Source: Vulcanimicrobiota bacterium (GTDB lineage Bacteria; Vulcanimicrobiota; Vulcanimicrobiia; Vulcanimicrobiales; Vulcanimicrobiaceae). From it: DNA of 15,250 nucleotides. The translations under genes and the position numbers were made by a program. Under the pieces are notes generated by a model that worked only from the letters and a program-made list of their open reading frames with translations, was not told the origin of the DNA and did not search any database. Positions 6,863-13,931 of this stretch are shown in pieces (position 1 is the first letter of the stretch; every line of letters begins with the position of its first letter). The stretch spans positions 1 to 15,250 of the forward strand of contig JAFARW010000131.1 in the NCBI GenBank assembly GCA_019245275.1. The letters run 5' to 3'.

Positions 6863-8179
6863 ATGCAGCCTTATGTTGGACGGCGAGCGTGCTTCGCCGA
6901 AGCGATTCCTGACGCAATCGCCGTCATTCCGAGCGCCTCGATACTGCTTCGCAATAATGATACCGAGCACGAGTTTCGCCAAGATTCGGATTTTCATTAT
7001 TTGACGGGATTTCCGGAGCCCGATGCGGTGCTCGTGATCCGACCGCAGGGAGTCGAAGAGCGCGTCGTTCTCTTCGTGCGTCCCAAAGATCGTACGAAAG
7101 AGATCTGGAACGGCAAGCGTTACGGACCCGAAGGCGCGCAAACCGAGTTTGCCGTTGATGCTGCATACGACATCACCGAGCTGGACGAGAAGTTGCCCGA
7201 ATTCATGGTCGGTGCGCGGACGCTGTACTATCGACTCGGCGAAGATGAGCGCAGGGACCGACGCGTTCAAGACGCGTTGGCAAAGGCACGCGAGCGCGTA
7301 CGGCGCGGCGGCAACGCACCGCGCACGATCGAAGAGCCGGGCACGATCATACATGAGATGCGTCTTCTGAAGACGCCGGCGGAGATCGAGAAGATGCGCC
7401 GCGCCTGCGAAATCACGCGTCTTGGCCATATCGCCGGAATGCGCGCGACGCGTCCCGGCGCGTATGAATATCAGATCGAAGCGATCATCGAGCACGCCTA
7501 TCGCGCGAACGGCGCGCAATACGCCTACCCGTCAATCGTTGCCGCCGGTGATAACGCCACGATCTTGCACTATCACGCGAATACCGATCAACTCAAGGAC
7601 GGCGACCTCATTCTCGTGGACAGCGGCTGCGAGTTTGATCTTTACGCTTCGGACATCACGCGCACATGGCCGGTCAATGGGCGCTTCTCCGCCGAGCAAC
7701 GTGCCATTTACGACATCGTTCTTGCGGCGCAGAAGGCCGCCATTGACCAAGTGCGTCCGGGGCGGGCCTTCGGTGCGTACCATGAGGCAGCGGTCAACGT
7801 CATCGTCGATGGACTGCTCGACGTCGGGCTGTTGAAAGGCACGCGCGACGAGAACCTGGAGCAGCAGCGCTATCAGGACTACTACATGCATCGCACGGGC
7901 CACTGGCTCGGGCTCGATGTGCACGACGTCGGTGCGTATTTGGAAAAGGACGGTGCGACCTCGCGAAAACTCGAAGCCGGCATGGTGCTGACAGTCGAAC
8001 CCGGCATCTACGTGCACCGCGATCTGAATTGCGACGAGCGCTTCAAAGGCATCGGCGTGCGCATCGAAGACGACATCCTCTGCACCGCGCAAGGCCCGGA
8101 GAATCTAAGCGCGGACATCCCGAGAGAGGTTGCCGAGTTGGAATCGATCGTTGGAGCGGACGTCTTAGCGCACGCGTAA
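6863..8179 (+). CDS. pepP: Xaa-Pro aminopeptidase, M24B family (PepP-like)
   Basis: This dinuclear metallopeptidase removes the N-terminal residue from peptides with proline at position 2. The 438-residue protein matches E. coli aminopeptidase P in size. An AMP_N domain fills about 5-135, including FRQDSDFHYLTGFPEPDA at 38-55. The M24 pita-bread catalytic domain follows. All five metal ligands are visible: Asp253 and Asp264 (VDSGCEFDLYASDITR), His347 (HRTGHWLGLDVHD), Glu379 (TVEPGIY) and Glu402 (VRIEDD). I chose the ATG at 6863, preceded by GGAAAG at 6849-6854 with eight bases between; the frame is open upstream to 6713, but that part lies inside glcE and lacks family character. There is no signal peptide, so it is cytoplasmic. 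The gap to glcE is 43 bases and to the next gene 12. Confidence 0.92.
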   Translation: MQPYVGRRACFAEAIPDAIAVIPSASILLRNNDTEHEFRQDSDFHYLTGFPEPDAVLVIRPQGVEERVVLFVRPKDRTKEIWNGKRYGPEGAQTEFAVDAAYDITELDEKLPEFMVGARTLYYRLGEDERRDRRVQDALAKARERVRRGGNAPRTIEEPGTIIHEMRLLKTPAEIEKMRRACEITRLGHIAGMRATRPGAYEYQIEAIIEHAYRANGAQYAYPSIVAAGDNATILHYHANTDQLKDGDLILVDSGCEFDLYASDITRTWPVNGRFSAEQRAIYDIVLAAQKAAIDQVRPGRAFGAYHEAAVNVIVDGLLDVGLLKGTRDENLEQQRYQDYYMHRTGHWLGLDVHDVGAYLEKDGATSRKLEAGMVLTVEPGIYVHRDLNCDERFKGIGVRIEDDILCTAQGPENLSADIPREVAELESIVGADVLAHA

Positions 8180-8191
8180 CGAGCGCGCTCA

Positions 8192-9040
8192 ATGAGCACC
8201 CGCGTCGGCATCCTCGGGGCCGGCGGATTCGTCGGCAAGCACTTGAACGCGGCGCTCGTCGCGCGCAACGACGAAGTGCGAGCGCACACTTTGCGCGACC
8301 CGGCGGCAGCCGCCGCGGCTTTGATGGACTGCGACGTCATCGTCAATCTAGCCGGCGAACCCGTGGCGCAACGGTGGACACCTGACGTAAAACGTCGCAT
8401 CGCGGAGAGCCGTACGCTCTTGCCGCGCTCGTTCTTGCACGAGTTACGCGCGCTACGCGCCACGCGTCCGCAACGTTATATTTCCGCCTCCGCGATCGGT
8501 TACTACGGCACGAGCGAAACCGCAACTTTCACCGAAGAGAGTGCGCCCGGTGACGACTTCCTGGCTCGAGTCTGCGTCGATTGGGAACGCGAAGCCCTTG
8601 CCGCCACCGATCTGGGAATGCGTGCCTCTTGCATCCGAACCGGGTTCGCACTAGGCTCGGGCGGCGGCGCGTTGGCAAGAATCTTACCGATATTCAAGGC
8701 CGGCGCCGGCGGTCGAGTCGGCAGCGGTCAACAGTGGTGTTCGTGGGTGCACATCGAGGACGTCGTCGGCATCTATCTGATGGCGATTGACGGAGCCGAT
8801 GGCGCGCTCAATGCCGTTGCGCCGAACGCCGTCCGAAATTTGGAACTAACGCGTGCGCTCGGCAAGGTCTTGCATCGACCGACGATCTTTCCCGTCCCGT
8901 ACCCCGCTCTTAGGGTCGTGCTTGGCGAGGGAGCTTATATCGCAACGCAAGGCCAGCGAGTCATGCCCCAACGTACGCTGGCCTGCGGTTACCGGTTTAA
9001 GTTTACTGAGCTCGAGAACGCTCTCGAAGACTTGCTTTAG
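8192..9040 (+). CDS. NAD(P)-binding epimerase-like protein, TIGR01777 family (YfcH/SulA-type)
   Basis: This is an atypical short-chain dehydrogenase/epimerase of the TIGR01777 family. A Rossmann nucleotide motif GAGGFVG is at 9-15. Hallmark stretches follow: NLAGEPVAQRWT, a RIAESR motif, SASAIGYYG (with the YxxxK position altered, as is usual here), a TEESAPGDDFLARVCVDWE block, an RTGFALGSGGGAL block, GSGQQWCSWVHIEDV, and a C-terminal MPQRTLACGYRFKF with a leucine-rich end (DUF1731-type tail). Length, 282 residues, is slightly below the usual 295-300. The substrate is not established for the family. It begins 12 bases after the aminopeptidase stop with only a weak GAGCGC ribosome site. It is the last gene of the plus-strand run and ends 3 bases from the oppositely directed DUF4142 gene. 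Confidence 0.88.
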   Translation: MSTRVGILGAGGFVGKHLNAALVARNDEVRAHTLRDPAAAAAALMDCDVIVNLAGEPVAQRWTPDVKRRIAESRTLLPRSFLHELRALRATRPQRYISASAIGYYGTSETATFTEESAPGDDFLARVCVDWEREALAATDLGMRASCIRTGFALGSGGGALARILPIFKAGAGGRVGSGQQWCSWVHIEDVVGIYLMAIDGADGALNAVAPNAVRNLELTRALGKVLHRPTIFPVPYPALRVVLGEGAYIATQGQRVMPQRTLACGYRFKFTELENALEDLL

Positions 9041-9043
9041 ACT

Positions 9044-9655
9044 TTACGGCCCCGGCGTGGCGGATTGCGAATTGTTAAGTGACGGTGCGGCCGGGGATGG
9101 AATCGACATCGGACGTCCAGCCAAATAATCTTGCGCCATCTGCAAGTGCGCTTGCAGCAAAGGCAGTGTACTGCCGACAAAGACCTTGATGTCCCTATCA
9201 ACTCCATTCTTTGCCTCATCTTGGAACAGAGCGATTGTCGTTTGGTGGTCCGTCACTTCCTTTTGCATGTAGTCCCGCGGAGCAAGCACCGCGGTCGTGG
9301 TGTTGCTCGCTTGATCGGGCGATGTATTCATGTCCGTATTGCCCGGCGAAGTGACGTTCAGATTGACTTTAGGATATGGAATGCCTTTCTGTTCCGCGAG
9401 TTGGCCCAAGTGCGTATTCGCGGCAAGGTGATCGGTGATCATCTGACGCGCAAAGAGCACGACCTGCGGATCGTGGCTTGAAAGTTGCGCCCGGGCTTGC
9501 GTGATTTCGTTGTCGCCGGCCGTGATCGCATTGCTGACAAAATCACGGTCGGGCTGATTGTGTTCGGCAGGATTTGGTTGCGCGAGAATACCGCCGGCGG
9601 TCGCAGCGGAAGCCAGCAGAACGCCCAGCGCAAATGCTTTGATTTTGTGTGTCAT
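9044..9655 (-). CDS. Exported DUF4142 (ferritin-like four-helix) protein, copy 1
   Basis: A 203-residue exported protein of the DUF4142 family, predicted to form a ferritin-like helical bundle outside the membrane; function is unknown. It has an N-terminal signal peptide (MTHKIKAFALGVLLASA through about ILAQ). The helical core begins at RDFVSNAITAGDNEI and includes ARQMITDHLAANTHLGQLAEQ and a second half with DYMQKEVTDHQTTIALF and FVGSTLPLLQAHLQMAQDYL. Between the halves is a low-complexity Asn/Thr/Ser linker, and the tail is Pro/Ser/Asn-rich. Its ATG overlaps the stop of the upstream paralogue by 4 bases (ATGA), so it is probably translationally coupled. It converges on the plus-strand epimerase-like gene with only 3 bases between. 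Metal binding is a family-level guess; no clear di-iron motif is visible. Confidence 0.85.
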   Translation of the reverse strand: MTHKIKAFALGVLLASAATAGGILAQPNPAEHNQPDRDFVSNAITAGDNEITQARAQLSSHDPQVVLFARQMITDHLAANTHLGQLAEQKGIPYPKVNLNVTSPGNTDMNTSPDQASNTTTAVLAPRDYMQKEVTDHQTTIALFQDEAKNGVDRDIKVFVGSTLPLLQAHLQMAQDYLAGRPMSIPSPAAPSLNNSQSATPGP

Positions 9656-10275
9656 GGAAGTTCCTCCGGTTGCGGCGACTTTGCGGGCTGCGGGTTGTTT
9701 TCCGAAGGGGGCGCCAGCGGCGGCATCGTCACACGCCGTCCGGCGAGATAATCTTGCGCCATCTTCAGATGGCCTTGCAGAAGCGGCAACGTGTTACCGA
9801 CGAAGACCTCGATGTCGCGATCGGTGCCGCTCTTGGCCTCGGTTTTGAAGAGTGCGATCGCCACTTGATGTTCGCTGACCTCGCGTTGCATATACGCGCG
9901 GGCGCTCATCGCGCGACCAGTCGGCGTACTCGCCCGTGTCGCCGTGTTCGGCTTCGCATTGCCGGGCTCGGACGTCACGTTGACGTTAACGTGCGGATAT
10001 GGGATGCCTTTTTGCTCCGCTAACTGCGCAAGATGCGTGTTGGCTGCGACGTGGTCTAAGATCATGCGCCGCGCAAAAGCGCGGACGGTCGCATCATGAG
10101 TCGATAATTGCGCGCGCGCCTGCGCGATCTCCGCATCTCCCGCCGTCATTGCCTTCATTACAAAGTCGCGGTCGGCTGACGTGTACTCGGAGGTATTCGC
10201 TTGCGCCAAGAATGCGCTACTCGACGCCGCGAACGCCACGACGATGGCCACACCGGCCAATGTCCTTATGTGCAT
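9652..10275 (-). CDS. Exported DUF4142 (ferritin-like four-helix) protein, copy 2
   Basis: A 207-residue paralogue of the gene just downstream of it. The signal peptide runs from MHIRTLAGVAIVVAF to about FLAQA. The same core blocks are present: RDFVMKAMTAGDAEIAQARA, ARRMILDHVAANTHLAQLAEQ, YMQREVSEHQVAIALF and FVGNTLPLLQGHLKMAQDYL. By eye, two ungapped blocks of 67 and 53 residues are each about 75% identical between the copies, whereas linker and tail differ freely. The ATG at 10275 is chosen because a full AAGGAGG ribosome site lies 4 bases upstream; the frame stays open further upstream but without a signal-like start. It lies 85 bases downstream of trxB on the same strand. I see no convincing promoter or terminator in that gap. 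Function unknown. Confidence 0.87.
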   Translation of the reverse strand: MHIRTLAGVAIVVAFAASSSAFLAQANTSEYTSADRDFVMKAMTAGDAEIAQARAQLSTHDATVRAFARRMILDHVAANTHLAQLAEQKGIPYPHVNVNVTSEPGNAKPNTATRASTPTGRAMSARAYMQREVSEHQVAIALFKTEAKSGTDRDIEVFVGNTLPLLQGHLKMAQDYLAGRRVTMPPLAPPSENNPQPAKSPQPEELP

Positions 10276-10279
10276 TTGT

Positions 10280-10286
10280 CCTCCTT
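10280..10286 (-). promoter_or_regulatory. Strong ribosome binding site of DUF4142 copy 2
   Basis: The minus-strand sequence AAGGAGG is a full match to the anti-Shine-Dalgarno complement, 4 bases upstream of the ATG at 10275. It is by far the strongest such site in the window and fixes the start of the gene, suggesting high translation of the coupled pair. Confidence 0.8.
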
Positions 10287-10360
10287 CGAGGCAGGTTTGC
10301 TTATCGTCGTATCCCCAGAGAGCGCCGCGCCGTAACAACAGCGGAAATGGCCGTGCGGGC

Positions 10361-11302
10361 TTACGGCATTACGACGTCGGGAACCGGGAATTCGAGCGCT
10401 TCGAGATAGCGCTCCGCGTCCATAGCCGCGCGGCATCCTAAACCGGCAGCGGTGACAGCCTGCTTGTAGCGGATATCGTAGACGTCGCCTGCAACGAAGA
10501 CGCCTTCAACGCTCGTCGACGTTCCATCCGGCGAAACGATGTATCCCATGCGATCGAGTTCCAGTTGACCCTTGAACATCTGCGTATTCGGATCGGCCCC
10601 GATCGCGATGAAGAGCGCGTCGGCATCGAACGTTCGCCGCTTCTCCTCTTTGAGGTCGTAGAGTTTGAGCCCGGTGACGTGCGTCGTTCCGAGGACTCCT
10701 TCGACGATCGTGTTCCAAATAAAATCGATCGTTTCGTGCGCCAGCGCGCGGTCTGCCATGATCTTGCTCGCCCGAAGCGTGTCGCGGCGGTGGACGACCG
10801 TGACGCGTTTGCCGAAGCGGGTTAAGAAAAGCGCTTCCTCCATCGCCGAATCACCGCCGCCGACGACAACGATATGTTTATTCTTGAAGAAAGCGCCATC
10901 GCACGTCGCACATGTTGAAACGCCGCGTCCGCGCAAAGGTTCTTCGCCCGGAATATTGAGCCAGCGCGCACTCGCGCCGCTGGCGACGATCACACTCTTG
11001 GCAACGTACTCGTTCTCCGCGGTGCGCACGGTAAAAGGCCCCTGCGAAAAATCGACGCTGGTGGCGTCAACGTTTTCGATGCGCGCGCCAAAACGTTCGG
11101 CTTGCTCGCGGAAAGCGATCATCAGATCGGGCCCGAGTATTCCAAGCGGAAAACCGGGGTAGTTTTCCACCTCCGTCGTCAGCATCAACTGCCCGCCGTA
11201 CATGCCACCTGCCAACACGAGCGGATTCAAGTTGGCTCGGGCGGCGTAGATCGCGGCGGTAAGGCCGGCGGGACCGGAGCCGATGATGACGACGTTTTCC
11301 AT
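10361..11302 (-). CDS. trxB: Thioredoxin-disulfide reductase
   Basis: TrxB is a cytoplasmic FAD/NADPH enzyme that reduces thioredoxin. The 313-residue protein has the normal length. FAD binding: VVIIGSGPAGLTAA at 4-17 and the C-terminal VEGVFVAGDV at 265-274. The redox-active pair is Cys131 and Cys134 in STCATCDGAFF. The NADPH domain has VVVGGGDSAMEEA at 145-157 and HRRDTLRASK at 171-180, whose Arg residues fit NADPH rather than NADH. I chose the ATG at 11302 because AAGGA (11309-11313) lies six bases upstream and the family begins here; the frame stays open to 11374 without family resemblance. It is transcribed away from the HTH-MBL gene and towards the DUF4142 pair. No thioredoxin gene is adjacent. 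Confidence 0.95.
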   Translation of the reverse strand: MENVVIIGSGPAGLTAAIYAARANLNPLVLAGGMYGGQLMLTTEVENYPGFPLGILGPDLMIAFREQAERFGARIENVDATSVDFSQGPFTVRTAENEYVAKSVIVASGASARWLNIPGEEPLRGRGVSTCATCDGAFFKNKHIVVVGGGDSAMEEALFLTRFGKRVTVVHRRDTLRASKIMADRALAHETIDFIWNTIVEGVLGTTHVTGLKLYDLKEEKRRTFDADALFIAIGADPNTQMFKGQLELDRMGYIVSPDGTSTSVEGVFVAGDVYDIRYKQAVTAAGLGCRAAMDAERYLEALEFPVPDVVMP

Positions 11303-11389
11303 TTCGCGTCCTTCGACCGCTCGATTAAGCGCTCCGGTTGCGTTCGCAGCGAGCGGACGGAATCGACGATGCATCGAAGGGCCTCACGG
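11303..11389. promoter_or_regulatory. Divergent upstream region of trxB and the HTH-MBL gene
   Basis: These 87 bases separate the trxB start (minus strand) from the chosen start of the HTH-MBL gene (plus strand), so promoters for both probably lie here or reach into the genes. It holds the trxB ribosome site AAGGA (11309-11313, minus strand) and the plus-strand site GAAGGG (11376-11381). The latter is 8 bases from the ATG at 11390 and favours that start over the ATG at 11369. I see no convincing -35/-10 pair and no clear operator. The DNA-binding domain of the plus-strand product could act here, but no palindrome points to this. Confidence 0.35.
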
Positions 11390-12208
11390 ATGCTCGAAGA
11401 CGAATTCGTCGACGTTTTTGGAAAGGCAATGCGCGGAACGCGCGTGTCGGTCGAGCAACTCGCAAAGGCAACCGGCTTACCGGCTTCACAGATTGCGGCG
11501 TGGGCGAAAGGATCAGCGGTTCCGAGCGAGGACCAAGCGCGAGCGCTCGCGGGCCCGCTGCACCTCGATCCTGGGAAGTTTGCGGACGCGGCCGCGGTGC
11601 GTTGGCACCCCGCTCCGATCGACTTGCCGGATGTCCGTCACCATCCGCAGCAACCGCATCCCAGCAACGGATATGTCTTCTTTCTCGAAGGCAATCGTCG
11701 CGCTGCACTCGTCGATCCGGCCGGCATCCCGCAAAACCTGCTACGGATCTTGCGCGACGGTGCTTACAACTTGCAGTACATCCTGATCACGCACAAGCAC
11801 CCCGATCACTGCGATGCGACGGGCGACATCGCGTCAAATTTTCCGCAAGCGCAGATCGTCATGCATAAGGCAGATGTCTTTGCGATCGGCGATCTCGCCA
11901 GCCGCGCGACGCTGATCCGCGACGGCGAAGAGTTACCTTTTGGCGATGAGGCGCGCATTCGCTTATTACACACGCCCGGCCACACCGATGGATCGTCGTC
12001 GTTTGTCTTCCGGTCGACCGTTTTTACGGGCGATACGCTCTTTGCTGGCAGCGTCGGCGGTGCGTTCGGCGACGTCTCGACCTACGCCGATATCCTGAAC
12101 AGCGTTCGCTCGCGCCTTTTCACGTTACCCGATGACACGGTCATGATGCCGGGGCATGGGCCACCGTCAAAGATCGGCTGGGAAAAAGCGCACAACCCCT
12201 TCTTCTAG
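11390..12208 (+). CDS. Helix-turn-helix / metallo-beta-lactamase-fold hydrolase fusion (glyoxalase II-like)
   Basis: A 272-residue, apparently cytoplasmic protein with two parts. Residues about 10-60 look like an XRE/Cro-type helix-turn-helix: VSVEQLAKATGLPASQIAAW followed by KGSAVPSEDQARALAGPL. Residues about 90-272 are an MBL-fold hydrolase of the glyoxalase II-like branch. Its metal ligands appear complete: THKHPDH at 134-140 (His135, His137, Asp139, His140), His198 in TPGHTDGSS, Asp215 in FTGDTLF, and His256 in MPGHGP. The ending, IGWEKAHNPFF, is common in these hydrolases. The start at 11390 is supported by GAAGGG; ATG at 11369 would add seven residues. The real substrate is unknown: a thioester, lactone or phosphoester are all possible. 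The HTH may bind DNA or may only serve in dimerisation or protein contact. Convergent with the TlpA-TPR gene. Confidence 0.82.
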   Translation: MLEDEFVDVFGKAMRGTRVSVEQLAKATGLPASQIAAWAKGSAVPSEDQARALAGPLHLDPGKFADAAAVRWHPAPIDLPDVRHHPQQPHPSNGYVFFLEGNRRAALVDPAGIPQNLLRILRDGAYNLQYILITHKHPDHCDATGDIASNFPQAQIVMHKADVFAIGDLASRATLIRDGEELPFGDEARIRLLHTPGHTDGSSSFVFRSTVFTGDTLFAGSVGGAFGDVSTYADILNSVRSRLFTLPDDTVMMPGHGPPSKIGWEKAHNPFF

Positions 12209-12228
12209 CGATGCACTACGCGCATCGC
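12208..12228. terminator. Candidate bidirectional hairpin between convergent genes
   Basis: A perfect 7-bp inverted repeat: GCGATGC (12208-12214), a 7-base loop ACTACGC, and GCATCGC (12222-12228). It sits in the 28 bases between the stop of the HTH-MBL gene and the stop of the TlpA-TPR gene and begins at the last base of the first gene's stop codon. Position fits a shared terminator, but neither side has a T run, so intrinsic termination is uncertain. Confidence 0.4.
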
Positions 12229-12236
12229 TTGGCGCC

Positions 12237-13868
12237 TTAGCTAGCCGACGCCACCATTACCGCGCTAGCTGCCGAGCCGCCGACGCCATTTGCCTGGACG
12301 CGAAACTTCGTATGTTTCGGCGCACGCTTCTCGTTGTGAATCAACTGAAATTCGACGATCTTAACGCCCGACTGCGGTAAGCGCAGCGCAAGCTGCATCG
12401 GCGAGCAGAGCCGATCCGAACAGAACGATGCAATCCATCCCTTCGCGATATTCGTGGCCCGCAAACGAACGGTCGAATCGGCCTTTCCGGAGACAACGAG
12501 CCGGTATTTGATCGTGCTGGCGAGACTGCCCGGCAGATCCGCTCCGGTCCACGGCGCCAATGAGACGCCGGGGCGCGAGTTATCGGTCAGGTTAAGCGCG
12601 ACGTCGGCCTCTTGCGGCAGCTCGGTATATCGCTCGTATTCGGAACTCTTCGGCGGGAGCATGGAGCCGTAATGCATCGACTTGACGAAAGCCAAATGAG
12701 CATTCTCTTTATCGTTGCTTGCTACGTATGCGCGGCCGAGATAGAGCCATGCGTGCGCTACGGATACGAGATTGTCGGATGACTTTTTCTTCGCAAGGTC
12801 GGCTTCGGTTAACTGGACAGCCTTGCGGTGCGCGTCGATCGCGTTTCGGAAATCCTTGAGCTGCAGGTATCCTTTGCCGATCTCGATGTACGTGTCCGCA
12901 TCCGGTGTTAGCGCGACGTACTGCTGATAGGCATTGATTTCGCCGCCCCAATCCTTCTTCTCATAGTAAGCAAAGCCAAGCCCGGATAGCGCGTCGGTAT
13001 TCTTTGGATCCAGTTGAAGGACGTGGAGGTAAGCCGCCACTGCGGCATCCCACTGCTCGCGATCGGTTGCCAGATCGCCTTGCATGCGGTAGAGCAGCTT
13101 GCGATCGTCCGGCGTAACGGCGACCTTCGCTAAAGCTGTCGTTGCGGCGTCGAGCAGCGCAGCTTGCGCCGCACGCGTCTTGAGATAATCGGTAACTTCT
13201 CCTTTGGCGGGGTCTGCATTATCGAGCAGCTTGTTCGACGCGTCGATCGCATCCGTAGCGGCTTTGACGTTTTTGAGAACGGTGTCGTGGTCGCCGGTGA
13301 ACGCGAACTGCTTCAGGTCGAGCGCGCTATCGATCTTGTTCTGGACGTCCGAGACGATCGACCCGTTTTGCTGCGCTTTCGCAGCCTTCACAAAAGCAGC
13401 CAGTTGCGGCCCCGTGATAATGTCGACGAAGCGCGCTCGAACGATCCCCTTTTCGTCGATCACGAATGTCGTTGGAATGCCGCGCACATCGTAAGCGCTG
13501 GAGGCATCCTTTTTCGGATCGAGCGCAACCGGATACGGCAGGCCCTTTGATGCAACGAAGGCGTGAACGATCGGAGCCGCTTCGGTCGAGTCGACGCCTA
13601 AGAAGGCCACAGACGGGCTCCGAAGCGTGCGGTATGCGTTAATCATGTCGGGCGTCTCCGCGCGACACGGCGGGCACCAGGTCGCCCAAAAATTCAGCAC
13701 GACCACGCGGCCACGAAATGAAGCCAGTGAGATTGGCTTGCCGTTGAGGCCGACCACGGTAAAACCGGGCGCCGGCGCGCCGATGGCGGGGCCCGGAATG
13801 CCCTGAGCATGGGTGATGGACGGCAAAAGCGCCGCTCCAGTAAGAATAGCCGCGAAAAGATACTTCAC
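12237..13868 (-). CDS. Exported TlpA/ResA-like thioredoxin with TPR repeats and a C-terminal domain of unknown type
   Basis: A 543-residue protein for the cell-envelope side. A signal peptide (about 1-22, MKYLFAAILTGAALLP to THAQ) precedes a TlpA-like thioredoxin domain (about 27-165) with VVLNFWATWCPPCRAETP (Cys65, Cys68) and the cis-proline in RGIPTTFVID (Pro132). A helical linker follows (about 170-250), then three or four TPR-like repeats (about 255-402; GDLATDREQWDAAVAAYLHV and LGFAYYEKKDWGGEINAYQQ are the clearest). The last 115 or so residues look beta-rich and carry FCSDRLC (Cys483, Cys488). The start is GTG at 13868, with a G-rich stretch (13878-13883) as ribosome site. TlpA-like proteins reduce disulfides in secreted proteins or during cytochrome c maturation; which applies here is unknown. 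It lies 63 bases downstream of the ABC permease on the same strand. Confidence 0.88.
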   Translation of the reverse strand: MKYLFAAILTGAALLPSITHAQGIPGPAIGAPAPGFTVVGLNGKPISLASFRGRVVVLNFWATWCPPCRAETPDMINAYRTLRSPSVAFLGVDSTEAAPIVHAFVASKGLPYPVALDPKKDASSAYDVRGIPTTFVIDEKGIVRARFVDIITGPQLAAFVKAAKAQQNGSIVSDVQNKIDSALDLKQFAFTGDHDTVLKNVKAATDAIDASNKLLDNADPAKGEVTDYLKTRAAQAALLDAATTALAKVAVTPDDRKLLYRMQGDLATDREQWDAAVAAYLHVLQLDPKNTDALSGLGFAYYEKKDWGGEINAYQQYVALTPDADTYIEIGKGYLQLKDFRNAIDAHRKAVQLTEADLAKKKSSDNLVSVAHAWLYLGRAYVASNDKENAHLAFVKSMHYGSMLPPKSSEYERYTELPQEADVALNLTDNSRPGVSLAPWTGADLPGSLASTIKYRLVVSGKADSTVRLRATNIAKGWIASFCSDRLCSPMQLALRLPQSGVKIVEFQLIHNEKRAPKHTKFRVQANGVGGSAASAVMVASAS

Positions 13869-13931
13869 GTTGCTTGCCCCCCAGTATTTGGCCTCAGTAC
13901 CCTTAGTAACGCCTCGGAGCCTCCAATGGTG

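Noticed and set aside
6803..7519. 238-residue open frame on the minus strand
   Set aside because: It lies antisense to pepP and the end of glcE, both with full motif support. The translation has no recognisable domain and is rich in Arg, as expected of shadow frames in GC-rich genes.
7532..8092. 186-residue open frame on the minus strand
   Set aside because: Antisense to the catalytic domain of the aminopeptidase; no motif, ribosome site or gap around it.
9012..9027. 6-bp hairpin near the end of the epimerase-like gene as a terminator
   Set aside because: TCGAGA / TCTCGA with a 4-base loop is short, lies inside the coding sequence and has no T run on either strand.
10276..10360. Promoter for the DUF4142 pair in the gap after trxB
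   Set aside because: A TTGTTA-like element is present on the minus strand, but the best -10-like sequences are badly spaced. I cannot support a promoter over read-through from trxB.
10665..11162. 165-residue open frame on the plus strand
   Set aside because: Antisense to trxB, with Ser/Arg/Pro-rich low-complexity translation and no motif.
11390..12208. Calling the MBL protein a persulfide dioxygenase because of nearby thiol redox genes
   Set aside because: The ligand set alone does not separate persulfide dioxygenases from glyoxalase II-like hydrolases, and no rhodanese or sulfide gene is adjacent.
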